From Rheinheimera mangrovi (GTDB lineage Bacteria > Pseudomonadota > Gammaproteobacteria > Enterobacterales > Alteromonadaceae): a stretch of 64,000 nt of DNA. Positions 45,640 through 55,900 of this stretch are shown here, one piece after another. The stretch is from contig NZ_CP034683.1 of assembly GCF_003990335.1 (NCBI RefSeq), positions 2,773,501-2,837,500 on the forward strand, written 5' to 3'. The position numbers and the translations under genes were made by a program. Under the pieces are notes generated by a model. It worked only from the letters and a program-made list of their open reading frames with translations. It had not been told where the DNA came from and did no database searches. Within the stretch, counting starts at the first letter, position 1. Each line of letters starts with the position of its first letter.

Positions 45640-46413
45640 TTATTTCATCGTCACTACATCGTATGCATGCAGTTGTGGCACTCGTTGTTGCAACTGTGTT
45701 TCGATTTGATCCAGCTCGGTCAGACGCTGACAAAATAGAACAGATTTTTGTTCCAGTTCGTCGGCTTTTAATTCCAGTCCCGTGTTGATTTTGGCTAATA
45801 ATTCATCAGCAGGTTGCCAGCTCTGACTTTCAGTACGTTCAAAGTTATCTTCACTTTGGCGCAACGCATCACGTAACGCATCCCAGACTGCACCTACAGT
45901 GTATTTGGCTAAGTCTTTTAGCTGGCTTTTTAGCTCGCCATGCAAAAAGGCATCCAGTTCATGCAGGCTTTGAGGTGCCAGATAAAAATGCTCCCCGCTT
46001 CGGACAAAACGTGAAGTCAGCTGATAAGTTGTTTCGCGGATCAGCGCCTGCCACTCCTGCTGCTGTGAACTATTGCCAATCCCCACCAACATATTTTCAA
46101 TAGCTGTTAATCCCAGCTCCACACTATCCACTGCAATGCTGACCAGCTCAGGCACAAATTTACGTAAACCTTGCGCATACTGCCGCACCAGCTCTTGCTC
46201 CGCAGGGTTTAGCGTGATCCATTCACCACGGATAAATAAATCCTGATCATTGTTAATCTGAAATACAGTACGGTTGGTGTTTTGAATTCGAATTTGTTGT
46301 GGCGAAATTAAAATACCATGCTTAAACGCCATGTTGCATTCGGTCGAATAGCCCGGCCAGCTGCACAACATCAATAACAGGATCAGAATAAAACGCAAGG
46401 TATCAACTCTCAT
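45640..46413 (-). CDS. DUF2884 (YggN-like) exported protein
   Basis: A 257-residue protein from the ATG at 46413; an upstream TTG is rejected. The signal peptide ends at YST. The conserved start CNMAFKHGILISPQQIRI and the ELELGL-type helical middle (SIAVDSVELGLTAIENM) match YggN/DUF2884. These are periplasmic proteins of unknown role in gammaproteobacteria. It ends 7 bases from the convergent small gene at 45430-45633, with no room for a terminator. Confidence 0.85.
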   Translation of the reverse strand: MRVDTLRFILILLLMLCSWPGYSTECNMAFKHGILISPQQIRIQNTNRTVFQINNDQDLFIRGEWITLNPAEQELVRQYAQGLRKFVPELVSIAVDSVELGLTAIENMLVGIGNSSQQQEWQALIRETTYQLTSRFVRSGEHFYLAPQSLHELDAFLHGELKSQLKDLAKYTVGAVWDALRDALRQSEDNFERTESQSWQPADELLAKINTGLELKADELEQKSVLFCQRLTELDQIETQLQQRVPQLHAYDVVTMK

Positions 46414-46527
46414 GTGGGACAATGCTCAAGGCAGTTGAAGCTAGCTTAGGTGAAAAACATCATCAGATCATCAGGAAGTAACGCATTGCTGTGGTCTTTC
46501 ATCGAAAAGACCACAGCACTAGCTATT

Positions 46528-47040
46528 TTACTCGTCGCTAAATCTTACTAAACGCACGTACAACCGCACTATTTTTTCCTTGGAGTTGTTTTTTCCACTG
46601 TACATGGCAATAGCCCAGCCCCGTTCCGGCTGATCCACCACCGTAGTGCCAGTCCACATATTTTCACTGTTACTTGCAGGAAAGGCTGTCAGATTAATAG
46701 CTGGGTCAACACAACTACGTTCGACCAGGGTTAACACTTCTTTGGCATTAGGTAAGCGCCAGGTGCTGTATCCGGCTAACACACTACGTTTAGCTTCGGT
46801 TAACGCTTCAGACCAGTCCAGCTGCTGTGCAGTACCAGTGCAGGTTCTGCTGGAGCTGTCCCAGCTTTGTCCGACCAGACAACGCGACCACATTAACTTC
46901 GTTGTGGTATCCAACACTGTGCCATCGGTGTTCAACTGGAAACTGCTGATAGGTTTAGTGGTGGTAATATCGCTGTAACACACCTGTGCTGCCTGTACTG
47001 GCAATACAACCATCAGTATTAACATAAAATACTTTGACAT
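46528..47040 (-). CDS. DUF1566-domain exported protein
   Basis: A 170-residue protein with a signal peptide ending at VQA. Nearly the whole mature protein is one DUF1566 (Lcl C-terminal-like) domain: KLMWSRCLVGQSWDSSSRTC, the WRLPNAKEVLTLVERSC block, and the final IVRLYVRLVR. AGGGGAA precedes the ATG. It follows 9 bases after another DUF1566 lipoprotein gene. The domain may bind carbohydrate or take part in adhesion; the function is unproven. Confidence 0.85.
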   Translation of the reverse strand: MSKYFMLILMVVLPVQAAQVCYSDITTTKPISSFQLNTDGTVLDTTTKLMWSRCLVGQSWDSSSRTCTGTAQQLDWSEALTEAKRSVLAGYSTWRLPNAKEVLTLVERSCVDPAINLTAFPASNSENMWTGTTVVDQPERGWAIAMYSGKNNSKEKIVRLYVRLVRFSDE

Positions 47041-47049
47041 AAAATTCCC

Positions 47050-48726
47050 CTATGGCGAGCGCACCAGACGCACATAACCTAACTGATTCTGCTGCTTAGG
47101 TAAGGTATTGTCGTTGCCATTACGGATGTCAAACACCCAGGCAGAAATGCCACCACCACCTTCAGCACTGCTTTGTGTCGTCCAGTAGAACATATTGTTC
47201 TGCACCGAATGATCGGGTTCAAAACGGAAAAATACCGGGTCTAACAAATGGTTCTGGCCAACTCGGCCAAAATCGGCGATCGACATCAGCTCTTCCAAAG
47301 TGGGTAAACGCCAATTCGCCCCACCGCAATATACGGTTTCATTAACTTCTGTGACATAAGTTCCTAAACCACAATCCACAGTGCTCGGGCAAGAAGTTAA
47401 TGCGTCAGCGGCCTCACCACTTTTTCCACCATTACCTGTATCTGCATTAACAAAACTGTATCTGTTATTTGCAGCTCTTAAGGTACTGGCTGGAGGTACT
47501 GCAATCACCGGCTCTTTTAATTCCCAAATCAACCCCGTGACATTATCCCGAACACAGGAAAAATCATTTGCCGTGTCAGCCAGCTCATCGCCGAACTGAT
47601 CCAGCTTAGTGAAATCAAATGCCTTTTCACCTTTGCCAATTTTGCGTAAATACTGCACTACGCTGTCGCGACCACCATCACCGTCCTGACGCGGATAAGT
47701 TTCGTCACCGCATGGGATCACACCAGAAATGTCGTAACAATTCACTACACCTGTGTCGGGTAAATCACCCAGTACTGCGTTACTGACTGTCACCAGCATA
47801 GTGTCCGTTGCAGTTTGGTTATTGCTGTCTGTTACAGTTAATTGCAATTCAAGCTGGCTGGTCCCAGAAATATCCGGAGCAATAAAAGAAGCCTGACAGG
47901 AGGTTGGATTGACCAACACCAACGCCTGTCCCTTTAATTGACTCCAGCGACAGCTGTAACTGCCTGTGACTGTGCGGGTGCCGCTGGCATCTAAGCGCAC
48001 TTCGGCAAATTCGCGCACCTGCTGATCTGTCCCGGCATCTGCAATAATTTGTTGAGTGCTGGCGCGTACTGGCACTTTTATACTACTTTGCCCTGTAGCA
48101 CCTTCATCATCCGTAATAGCCAACGCCAGTTCAACATCACTTTGACTGGCCACCAGCGGAGCGACAAAACTGACAGTCGCCGTGTTGGCACCTGTTAAGC
48201 TCACCGCAGGACCTGATGTCTGGGTCCACAAATACGAAACTATACTGCCATCCGCATCCAAATCATAAGAGGATGCCGCACTCACAGTAGCGGTCAACCC
48301 CTGAGCTACAGGTAATATTGATGGCTGGGTGATCTGCAATACTGCAACCGGCGCCTGGTTTTTGGCAATAATCCGAACCTGAACTTCATCAGTTAAGTTT
48401 CGCCCTGCAGGTGTAGTGTAAGCCACCTGAAACACCAAAACGGCCTCGGCTTTAACTGAAGGAGCCTTCAAAGCAACAGCCGCAGTGCTGGCTGGCATAC
48501 CGGTAACTGCTGTACCGGATAGCTGACGCCATGCAAAAGTGCCGCCCGCAGGATCACCTAAAGCAGTCAGAGTAAAACTATCTGTTTCATTCACCGTCTG
48601 ATCGACCCCTGCATTGACGCTGGAAGCCGGACCACCAGAATCAGAGTCTCCTCCGCCACCGCCACCACATCCCGTCAACAGCGAGCTGAGTAAAAGTAAA
48701 ATAAGCCATTGTTGTGTTCGGATCAT
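47050..48726 (-). CDS. PKD-repeat lipoprotein with DUF1566 domain
   Basis: A 558-residue lipoprotein from the ATG at 48726 (lipobox LTGC, Cys20, then a poly-Gly stretch). Three Ig-like PKD/REJ repeats (about 40-330) contain SSYDLDADGSIVSYLWTQTSG. A DUF1566 domain (about 340-558) holds GLIWELKEP, WRLPTLEELMSIADFG and the end YVRLVRSP. The layout suggests a surface-exposed binding protein. It is first in a two-gene operon with a smaller DUF1566 protein. Confidence 0.88.
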   Translation of the reverse strand: MIRTQQWLILLLLSSLLTGCGGGGGGDSDSGGPASSVNAGVDQTVNETDSFTLTALGDPAGGTFAWRQLSGTAVTGMPASTAAVALKAPSVKAEAVLVFQVAYTTPAGRNLTDEVQVRIIAKNQAPVAVLQITQPSILPVAQGLTATVSAASSYDLDADGSIVSYLWTQTSGPAVSLTGANTATVSFVAPLVASQSDVELALAITDDEGATGQSSIKVPVRASTQQIIADAGTDQQVREFAEVRLDASGTRTVTGSYSCRWSQLKGQALVLVNPTSCQASFIAPDISGTSQLELQLTVTDSNNQTATDTMLVTVSNAVLGDLPDTGVVNCYDISGVIPCGDETYPRQDGDGGRDSVVQYLRKIGKGEKAFDFTKLDQFGDELADTANDFSCVRDNVTGLIWELKEPVIAVPPASTLRAANNRYSFVNADTGNGGKSGEAADALTSCPSTVDCGLGTYVTEVNETVYCGGANWRLPTLEELMSIADFGRVGQNHLLDPVFFRFEPDHSVQNNMFYWTTQSSAEGGGGISAWVFDIRNGNDNTLPKQQNQLGYVRLVRSP

Positions 48727-48876
48727 TGTATTTATTCCACCACATGCTGCGATAGCACTGCAAGTCAGCGCTGGTCCCAACAAAAAATTGACGTCAGAAG
48801 TAACTCAAAAGAAACAAAGCAAAAGGCAGGCCAGTTTTGCAGAAAAAAGCAGTTGAGGTTTGCAACACAAAGGGTG

Positions 48877-50553
48877 TTAAAGAGGCTCCACCACTACACC
48901 TTGCTCAGACAATCGAATACGAGAGGCGCTATACTCTTTTTTAGTTCTTAAAACTTCGTTGCCAAAACTGGTTTCTACGCCGGCAAAAAGCTGCTGAGTA
49001 ACTTCCACGCACACAGACAATAACAACTGCCGTCTTTGCTCTTCCAACTGTTTTATATCAGCAATAAAAGCCGAAGCAATACTACGATGTTCTTCAAACT
49101 CTTCAACCATAGCAGCCATTTGTTCCTGCACTGCCGCTGATTTTTCCATCTGTCTGAGCTGCTCAACATGTTGTTTAACCAGTTCCATCTCAGCTTTTAA
49201 ACCAACCAGACTAGTGCGCAATACATTTTGTTTTTCTATCAGCGGGTCCATCTGCTTATTCAGTACAATTTGCAGCAAACTACCTGAGGGAGCGCCAAGA
49301 TTGCCGCAGCGTAAGCCATTGCCCAGATAATAGCGGCCGCCGACAATTTTGCCATTGGCTTTTTCTTCTGTGCCAGCCAACACCGAATCGGCCTCCACCT
49401 GACAATGCAATAACTGTTTTGATACCGTAAGACGGCCTTCGCATTTGATGCTGGCGTACTGAGCTAAAGTGCACTGCACATGGCCTTTTGCCCGAACTTG
49501 TGTGCTAAGTTCAGTATCAGCGCCTACTTCACCAACCTGATGACCAATAATGGCACCACCAATAGTAATATCACCACCTGACTCAATCAGTTCGCCTTCA
49601 AACAAGCCTTTTACAACCACATTGCCACCGGCAATGACTTTCATGGCTTCAGCCACATCGCCGTTAATAACAACAGCACCTTTAAAAATAATATGTCCGG
49701 AACCCGCATCGACTTTGTTAATGACAAAGACTTCATCAACGGCAACACAAGCATCTAATAAACGCGGCATGCCGTCACGGCTGGCAACTAACAGGTCCGG
49801 ATTATCCGCAGAGACAGCAGAACCTTCGGCTTCGCCCCAAGGCAACTGTTGACCATCTAGTGCAGACAAACGCGTGCCTGACACCGTCATGCCTTCCTTA
49901 CCTTTGGTCGGCGGATGACGACGCATCAGCACCTCACCGGTTTTCACTGAAGCTATGGCGCCAAAATCACGTAAGTCGACCTTGCCTTCAGAACGTGCAA
50001 TAGGCTGTTTACTGCGATTAGACATATCACGGATCAGCAACTCAAACACAGAATCACGGCCTGGAGTTGGCAATTTGCCCAAAGCGATTTCCGCTTTGGT
50101 TTTGCTGCCTGGTTCTGCACGACTGGCTTGAGCCACTAACTGGAGGATTTGTTCTTTCTGAAAACCAAACACAATGCCAGCTTCCTGCCCGGCTTTTACC
50201 ACGTCATTGGCTGAAACGGGATTACCACCATAAGCAGCGGTAATTTCGGCGTTAGCCAGCATCGCATCGCTGCTGATCTCAACGTTTAATTGAGCGTGAA
50301 TACGTTCAGCTACCTTGTAATTCAATACATAGCCTTCGGTCTGCAACTGTTGTTTGATTTTTTGTTGGACTTGCTGGTATTCCAGCAACAGATTTTTGAC
50401 CTGCTCCTGTAACAGCAGACAGCGGCCATAACCTGCTTGGTGCAGTTGTTCTTTTAATAAATCTGCTGTCAGATTAGTCTGAGTGACAGGCATGTGAATA
50501 AAGACTAAGTCGTCTTTGAGGCTAAACTGACACGCTAAAACATTTACTGTCAC
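48877..50553 (-). CDS. FapA-family (DUF342) protein
   Basis: About 558 residues. I use GTG at 50553; TTG at 50559 is possible and neither has a clear ribosome site. The FapA N-terminal region contains RDFGAIASVKTGEVLMRRHPP and PPTKGKEGMTVSGT. The middle is a right-handed beta-helix rich in Gly/Val (VIAGGNVVVKGLFEGELIES). A C-terminal coiled coil (about 450-530) follows. Relatives include polar-landmark or flagellar assembly proteins. No flagellar genes are nearby. Confidence 0.88.
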   Translation of the reverse strand: MTVNVLACQFSLKDDLVFIHMPVTQTNLTADLLKEQLHQAGYGRCLLLQEQVKNLLLEYQQVQQKIKQQLQTEGYVLNYKVAERIHAQLNVEISSDAMLANAEITAAYGGNPVSANDVVKAGQEAGIVFGFQKEQILQLVAQASRAEPGSKTKAEIALGKLPTPGRDSVFELLIRDMSNRSKQPIARSEGKVDLRDFGAIASVKTGEVLMRRHPPTKGKEGMTVSGTRLSALDGQQLPWGEAEGSAVSADNPDLLVASRDGMPRLLDACVAVDEVFVINKVDAGSGHIIFKGAVVINGDVAEAMKVIAGGNVVVKGLFEGELIESGGDITIGGAIIGHQVGEVGADTELSTQVRAKGHVQCTLAQYASIKCEGRLTVSKQLLHCQVEADSVLAGTEEKANGKIVGGRYYLGNGLRCGNLGAPSGSLLQIVLNKQMDPLIEKQNVLRTSLVGLKAEMELVKQHVEQLRQMEKSAAVQEQMAAMVEEFEEHRSIASAFIADIKQLEEQRRQLLLSVCVEVTQQLFAGVETSFGNEVLRTKKEYSASRIRLSEQGVVVEPL

Positions 50554-50650
50554 AAGCAATTACCACTTTTATGGCTAGCCGCCACTACAACAAATTCATC
50601 AGGCAAAAAAACTCTTTTACCCAAGCGCTGGATTTGTACCTAATAACTTA

Positions 50651-50986
50651 TTAAATATAGTTCTCTTGGTGGATACGGATAAATAATTCTGTTCCGACTT
50701 TGCTGTAATCAACTTTATATTCTTTGTTATTCAGAGCCTGCACGAATAACAGCGTTTTGTTTTCACTGAAAACGTCAGAACTGGCAATATCTACTAACTC
50801 TAAATAACGGGCTTTTGCATCAGCTTTGCTGGACGGGACTTCTTCAGTGAATATTTTGACACCATGACGAGTTGCAACAATCACCGGGTCACCAGCGTCA
50901 TTCACAATGACTAGATCCACTTTTTTCTGTTTGTGAATCAAGGTGTTACGCCCACTGACTAAAAAAGCTTTCTCATAATTATTCAT
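50651..50986 (-). CDS. Small cytoplasmic protein of unknown function
   Basis: A 111-residue protein without signal peptide or membrane segment. It is alpha/beta in pattern (VDLVIVNDAGDPVIVATRHGVKIF near the start). I do not recognise the family. The ATG has weak ribosome-site context. It lies between fapA and the DUF2982 gene on the same strand but with gaps of about 65-100 bases, so the operon is uncertain. Confidence 0.6.
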   Translation of the reverse strand: MNNYEKAFLVSGRNTLIHKQKKVDLVIVNDAGDPVIVATRHGVKIFTEEVPSSKADAKARYLELVDIASSDVFSENKTLLFVQALNNKEYKVDYSKVGTELFIRIHQENYI

Positions 50987-51050
50987 AACTGAAATACCGT
51001 TTTTAATTTTGTTTTATCGCGTCATTATGATACAGACGCACATCAAGTGT

Positions 51051-51719
51051 CTAGGTGACTGTATTGTCTAAACATTGTAACCGGATTTGATTCACTTTGC
51101 GGCAAAAATCAGCAGGTTCTGAGCCTATAGCACTTATCGGAATAAACAGATCAAAGCCGGTTAATTGCCGCAATAATTGCATGCGTCGGGCAAACATTGC
51201 AATAGCCCCTTTATAACTGCGCGTTGCAGCTCTGTATTCCCCAACCTCAATCATCAGATCCGAAGGACAAGTTCCGGTTGGGCAGTTGCTGCCAAGGGCT
51301 GCTATGAGCAGATGACGTTGCTCCATCATCAAGTTCACAGCTAACCGCGGTTGAAGTTGATCAAGAAACTCCTCGTAGCAACGAAGCTTTACGCCCACAT
51401 AAGCCAGTTCTTTGCCATTCAGTTCAGGCACAGAGATAAAAGAAAATCCCTGCCAGGGGATAAACCAACGGCCTTTATGGTGAATATAAGTAAAACCTTG
51501 CGGGTCCAGCTCGATAACATAAAAAGGTTCTGTGAGCTTAGCATAGCCAGCAATCAGGCCCAGCAAACAACATATAAACAGCACTGCCCAGGCTGAGCTG
51601 TGTAGTACATCAGGAATAAGTAACAGTAATAACAGCCATAACAGTAAAGCCAAACCACTGAATAACAGGGTTTTCACACCGCCTCTGGCAGTGGCGGCTC
51701 TATACTGAAGTTTTTCCAT
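51051..51719 (-). CDS. DUF2982-family membrane protein
   Basis: A 222-residue protein from the ATG at 51719, the length usual for the family; an in-frame ATG at 51800 is less likely. Two hydrophobic helices near residues 15-60 are followed by a cytoplasmic domain with FTYIHHKGRWFIPWQGFSFISVP, the DUF2982 signature. Function unknown. It is divergent from the RND adaptor gene at 51928. Confidence 0.75.
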   Translation of the reverse strand: MEKLQYRAATARGGVKTLLFSGLALLLWLLLLLLIPDVLHSSAWAVLFICCLLGLIAGYAKLTEPFYVIELDPQGFTYIHHKGRWFIPWQGFSFISVPELNGKELAYVGVKLRCYEEFLDQLQPRLAVNLMMEQRHLLIAALGSNCPTGTCPSDLMIEVGEYRAATRSYKGAIAMFARRMQLLRQLTGFDLFIPISAIGSEPADFCRKVNQIRLQCLDNTVT

Positions 51720-51927
51720 TAATCCATATACCAAAAATAAAAGACAGCCATCAGCACAACCCACAGGATGTAAAATCGCATATTGTGGCAAAACTGACAT
51801 TTTTGTTCCGACATTCACTCCTCCGATACGACCAACACCTGAGTCATTGCGATAACCCGTGCACTGCGGTGACTAATATTCCCTACAATAAAGCCCACTA
51901 TTCGAAGAGTACCAGAGTGGAGTTACC

Positions 51928-52983
51928 GTGACGCAAAAAAATTCGCGCCTGATATGGGTTTTATTGATTGGCATGTTCTTGTTCGTTGTTTATCTTTTCC
52001 TTCAAAATCAATCTACTGAAGAAGATCAAAAGGCTGCCAACGCAGCGACTTTAGTTAGCACACAAATTGTCAGCCATTCAGCGTTAGTGCGTCAGGTCGT
52101 AAGCTTGGGTACAGCTCTTGCGAACGAGTCAGTACAAATTGTCACCAACACAAACGACTACCTAACCGTTCTTCATATTAATGAAGGTCAGCGCATTGAA
52201 AAAGGCCAATTAATTGCTCAATTAAATGATGTGGAAGAACGCGCCCGTGTTGCTGAATTATCTGCATCTTTGCTGGATCAAAAACGCCAGTTAGAACGGG
52301 TAAAGAATTTGGCCAAAACTCAGGCAACAGCGCAGTCTTTACTGGACGAGCAGCAGACCCGAGTAAATACCACTCAAGCCCAGTTGGATGCTGTAAAAGC
52401 CCGACTTAACGAGATGACGATCCGTGCGCCCTTCAGTGGTGTTTTGGGTTTACGCCAGGTCAGTGAAGGCGCTTATTTAACCGCAGGTACAGTGTTAACC
52501 ACGCTGGACGATTTAAGTCTTATCCGGCTGGAATTCAGTGTTGCTGAATATTATCTGGCGCAGTTAAAGCCAGGCATGGTGGTGAATGCCAGTAGTGTGG
52601 CCTACCCAGGCAAAGTATTTACCGGTCAGATTAAGGCCATTGATACCCGCTTAGACCCCGTCACCCGTTCAGTGAAAGTCCATGCGTTAGTGCCAAATCG
52701 CCAACTCGAATTACGCCCAGGTATGTTATTGAATGTCGGTGTCACCCTGGCTGAAGTACAGGCGTTGCAAATTTCAGAAAAGGCCATAGTGCCGCTACAA
52801 AGCAAACATTATGTGTTTGTAGTGAATAAAGACAACAGCGTGACACAAACCGAAGTTCAACTGGGCCAACGTATACCGGGCCTGGTAGAAATAGTGTCCG
52901 GTCTGAATGCAGGCGACGAGGTGGTGATCGAAGGTACGACCAAAATCCGCACTGGTTCATTGATCACTAAAGTGGAGCAATAA
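51928..52983 (+). CDS. RND efflux periplasmic adaptor (second system)
   Basis: A 351-residue membrane-fusion protein with GTG start behind GTGGAG. It has an N-terminal membrane anchor (LLIGMFLFVVYLFL) rather than a lipobox. The lipoyl motifs LTVLHINEGQRIEKGQLIAQ and IRAPFSGVLGLRQVSEGAYL flank a coiled hairpin, then a beta-barrel domain. It is coupled to an RND pump gene 2 bases downstream. No outer-membrane channel gene is adjacent, so a shared TolC elsewhere is expected. Confidence 0.92.
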   Translation: MTQKNSRLIWVLLIGMFLFVVYLFLQNQSTEEDQKAANAATLVSTQIVSHSALVRQVVSLGTALANESVQIVTNTNDYLTVLHINEGQRIEKGQLIAQLNDVEERARVAELSASLLDQKRQLERVKNLAKTQATAQSLLDEQQTRVNTTQAQLDAVKARLNEMTIRAPFSGVLGLRQVSEGAYLTAGTVLTTLDDLSLIRLEFSVAEYYLAQLKPGMVVNASSVAYPGKVFTGQIKAIDTRLDPVTRSVKVHALVPNRQLELRPGMLLNVGVTLAEVQALQISEKAIVPLQSKHYVFVVNKDNSVTQTEVQLGQRIPGLVEIVSGLNAGDEVVIEGTTKIRTGSLITKVEQ

Positions 52984-52985
52984 AC

Positions 52986-55900
52986 ATGTGGCTGTCAGAT
53001 GTTTCGGTCAAAAGGCCTGTTTTCGCCACTGTAGTGAATCTGATTTTACTGATCTTTGGGATTGTCTGTTTCACTATGCTGCCACTGCGGGAATTCCCGG
53101 ATATTGATGCTCCTATAGTCACAGTCAGCACCGATTATCCGGGCGCCTCAGCCGAAATAGTCGAAACCAAAATCACTCAACCAATAGAAGATCGCATCTC
53201 GGGCATTGAGGGCATTAAGAACATTAATTCCAACAGCCGGGATGGCCGCTCTAATGTCACTATCGAATTTAATGTCAATCGCGACATCGACGCAGCAGCC
53301 AACGACGTACGGGAACGGGTGTCGCGCATTCTGGATAACCTGCCTGATCAAGCGTTTCCGCCTGAAGTTTTTAAGGCTGACGGAGACGATGACACCATCG
53401 CTTGGTTTGTGCTGAACAGTGAAACCATGACCAACCTGGAATTATCCGATTACGCCGACCGTTATATAGTCGAGCGTTTTTCCGTCGTTGACGGTGTGGC
53501 CCGAATTCAAATTGGTGGAGAACGTCGTTACGCCATGCGTCTGTGGTTAGATAAAGATGCGATGGCCGCCCGTGGGGTCACAGTGCAGGATATTGAAACT
53601 GTGCTGCGTGCAGAAAACGTCGAGCTGCCTGCCGGTAATATTAAATCTGAAGATCGTAACTTTACAGTTCGGGTCGTTCGTACGTACAAAACGCAGCAAG
53701 ACTTTAACCGCTTAGCTATTAAACGGGGTGACGATAATTATCTGGTGCGTTTGGGCGAAGTGGCTCAGGTTATTTTAAGCTCGGAAGACGAAGAAAATGA
53801 ATTCCGCGGTGACGGTAAAAATCTGTTAGGCATCGGCATTATCAAGCAATCCAAAGCCAATACGCTGGATGTAGTGAAAAATGCCCGCGCAGAAATGGAG
53901 AAAGTAAAGGCCATTTTACCCGCAGGCACGACGATTGAACCCGGCTACGATTCTTCCTTGTTTATCGCAGAATCCATCAAAGAGGTGTACAACACTTTAG
54001 GTATTGCCATGGGCATGGTGGTGCTGGTGATTTTCCTGTTCCTTGGGAATTTACGCGCTACCTTCATTCCGGCCGTCACTGTGCCTGTTGCTTTAGTTGC
54101 CGCTGTGACCGTGCTTTATGCGCTCGATTTCTCAATTAACTTATTAACCTTATTGGCCATGGTTTTAGCCATAGGTTTAGTGGTGGATGACTCCATTGTA
54201 GTTTTGGAGAACATCTACCGTCGAATTGAAGAAGGTGAACATCCGCTTTTAGCCTCGTACCGTGGGGCCCGTGAAGTAGGTTTTGCTGTCGTTGCTACGA
54301 CCCTTGTGCTGATTTCAGTCTTTGTACCGCTGGTGTTTATGCAAGGTGAGCTGGGTAAACTATTTACTGAGTTTGCTTTAGCTGTAGCTGCCGCTGTGGT
54401 GTTTTCCGGTATTACGGCGCTGACCCTCTCTCCTATGCTGGCCAGTAAACTACTGACCCACAAAAAACGCGAGTCCCGTTTCAGTGCTGCAATGCACAAA
54501 GGCTTTGCCAAACTGGAATCGGGGTATCGCAATCAACTCAATGCAGTGATGAACTATCGCTGGCCAACGCTGGCTGTGTTAGTGCTGAGTTTTGTCGCTA
54601 CAGTCATGCTACTGAAATTAATCCCTTCAGAGCTGGCGCCACAAGAAGACAGGGGCACATTTTTTGTCAACATGAGTGGCGCTGAAGGCGCAAGCTATGG
54701 CAATAACAGCCGTAATATGCGACTGATTGAAGATTTGCTGATGCCCTACTACGAAAAAGGTGAGTTTAACCGCTTGCTGATCCGCGTACCTGGTTGGGGC
54801 AATTCAGGAGGCGTGGCTATTGTTGGCACTGAAAACTGGAACAATGGCAAAAGACGCACTTCTGAGTTAATGCAGGAAGTCAGTACCAAACTGAACGAAC
54901 TGCCAGATGTAAAAGCATTCACCTTTATGCGCAGTGGTTTAGGTGGAGGTCGTGGTGGTGGTCGTCCTGTGCAGTTTGTTATTCAGGGCAATACCTATCA
55001 GGAACTGGTGCAGTGGCGCGATATAGTGCTGGCAAAAGCAGCGGAAAATCCAAGCCTGCAAATGCTGGACCATGACTATAAAGAAACTGTACCTCAGGTA
55101 CTGGTGGAAATTAACAGCGACCGCGCAGCAGATTTAGGTATCTCTGTGGGTGCTGTGGGTCAGGCGCTGGAAGCCATGCTGGGCGGACGTCGGGTTACGA
55201 CTTTCCTCGACAGAGGCAAAGAATATGACGTGATACTCGAAGGTGAAGATAAAGACTTCGCCAGACCTGGCAGTATCAGCAATGTATATGTTCGTTCTAA
55301 AGAGTCGGGCAGACTGGTGCCATTAGACAACCTGGTTACATTAAAAGAAGAAGCAACCACCTCCAGCTTAAACCGTTACAACCGGATGCGCAGTATTACT
55401 ATTACCGCCAATCTCGCACCAGGTTACAGCTTAGGTGAAGCACTGGAGTTTTTGGAGAGCACGGTCAGAGAAAATATCGAAGCGCCTGTTGGCATAGACT
55501 ACAAAGGGGAATCGCTGCTGTTTAAGGAAAGTGGAGAGTCAACCGCATTAATTTTTGCGCTGGCTTTGCTTATTACCTTTTTGGTTTTGGCCGCTCAGTT
55601 CGAAAGTTTTGTCCATCCTTTTGTCATTATGCTGACTGTGCCACTGGGCTTAGTCGGAGCTTTGGCGGGCCTGTATTTATCGGGCATGACGCTGAATATT
55701 TACAGCCAGATAGGCCTGGTGATGCTGATAGGCTTAGTGGCGAAAAACGGTATTTTAATAGTCGAATTTGCCAACCAGCTGCGTGACGCAGGCGTAGAGT
55801 TTGAAGAAGCCATTAAACGCGCATCAGCTTTACGTTTACGTCCTATCGTCATGACAGCTTTCACTACAGTGTTCAGCGCTATTCCGCTGATTGTCACCAC

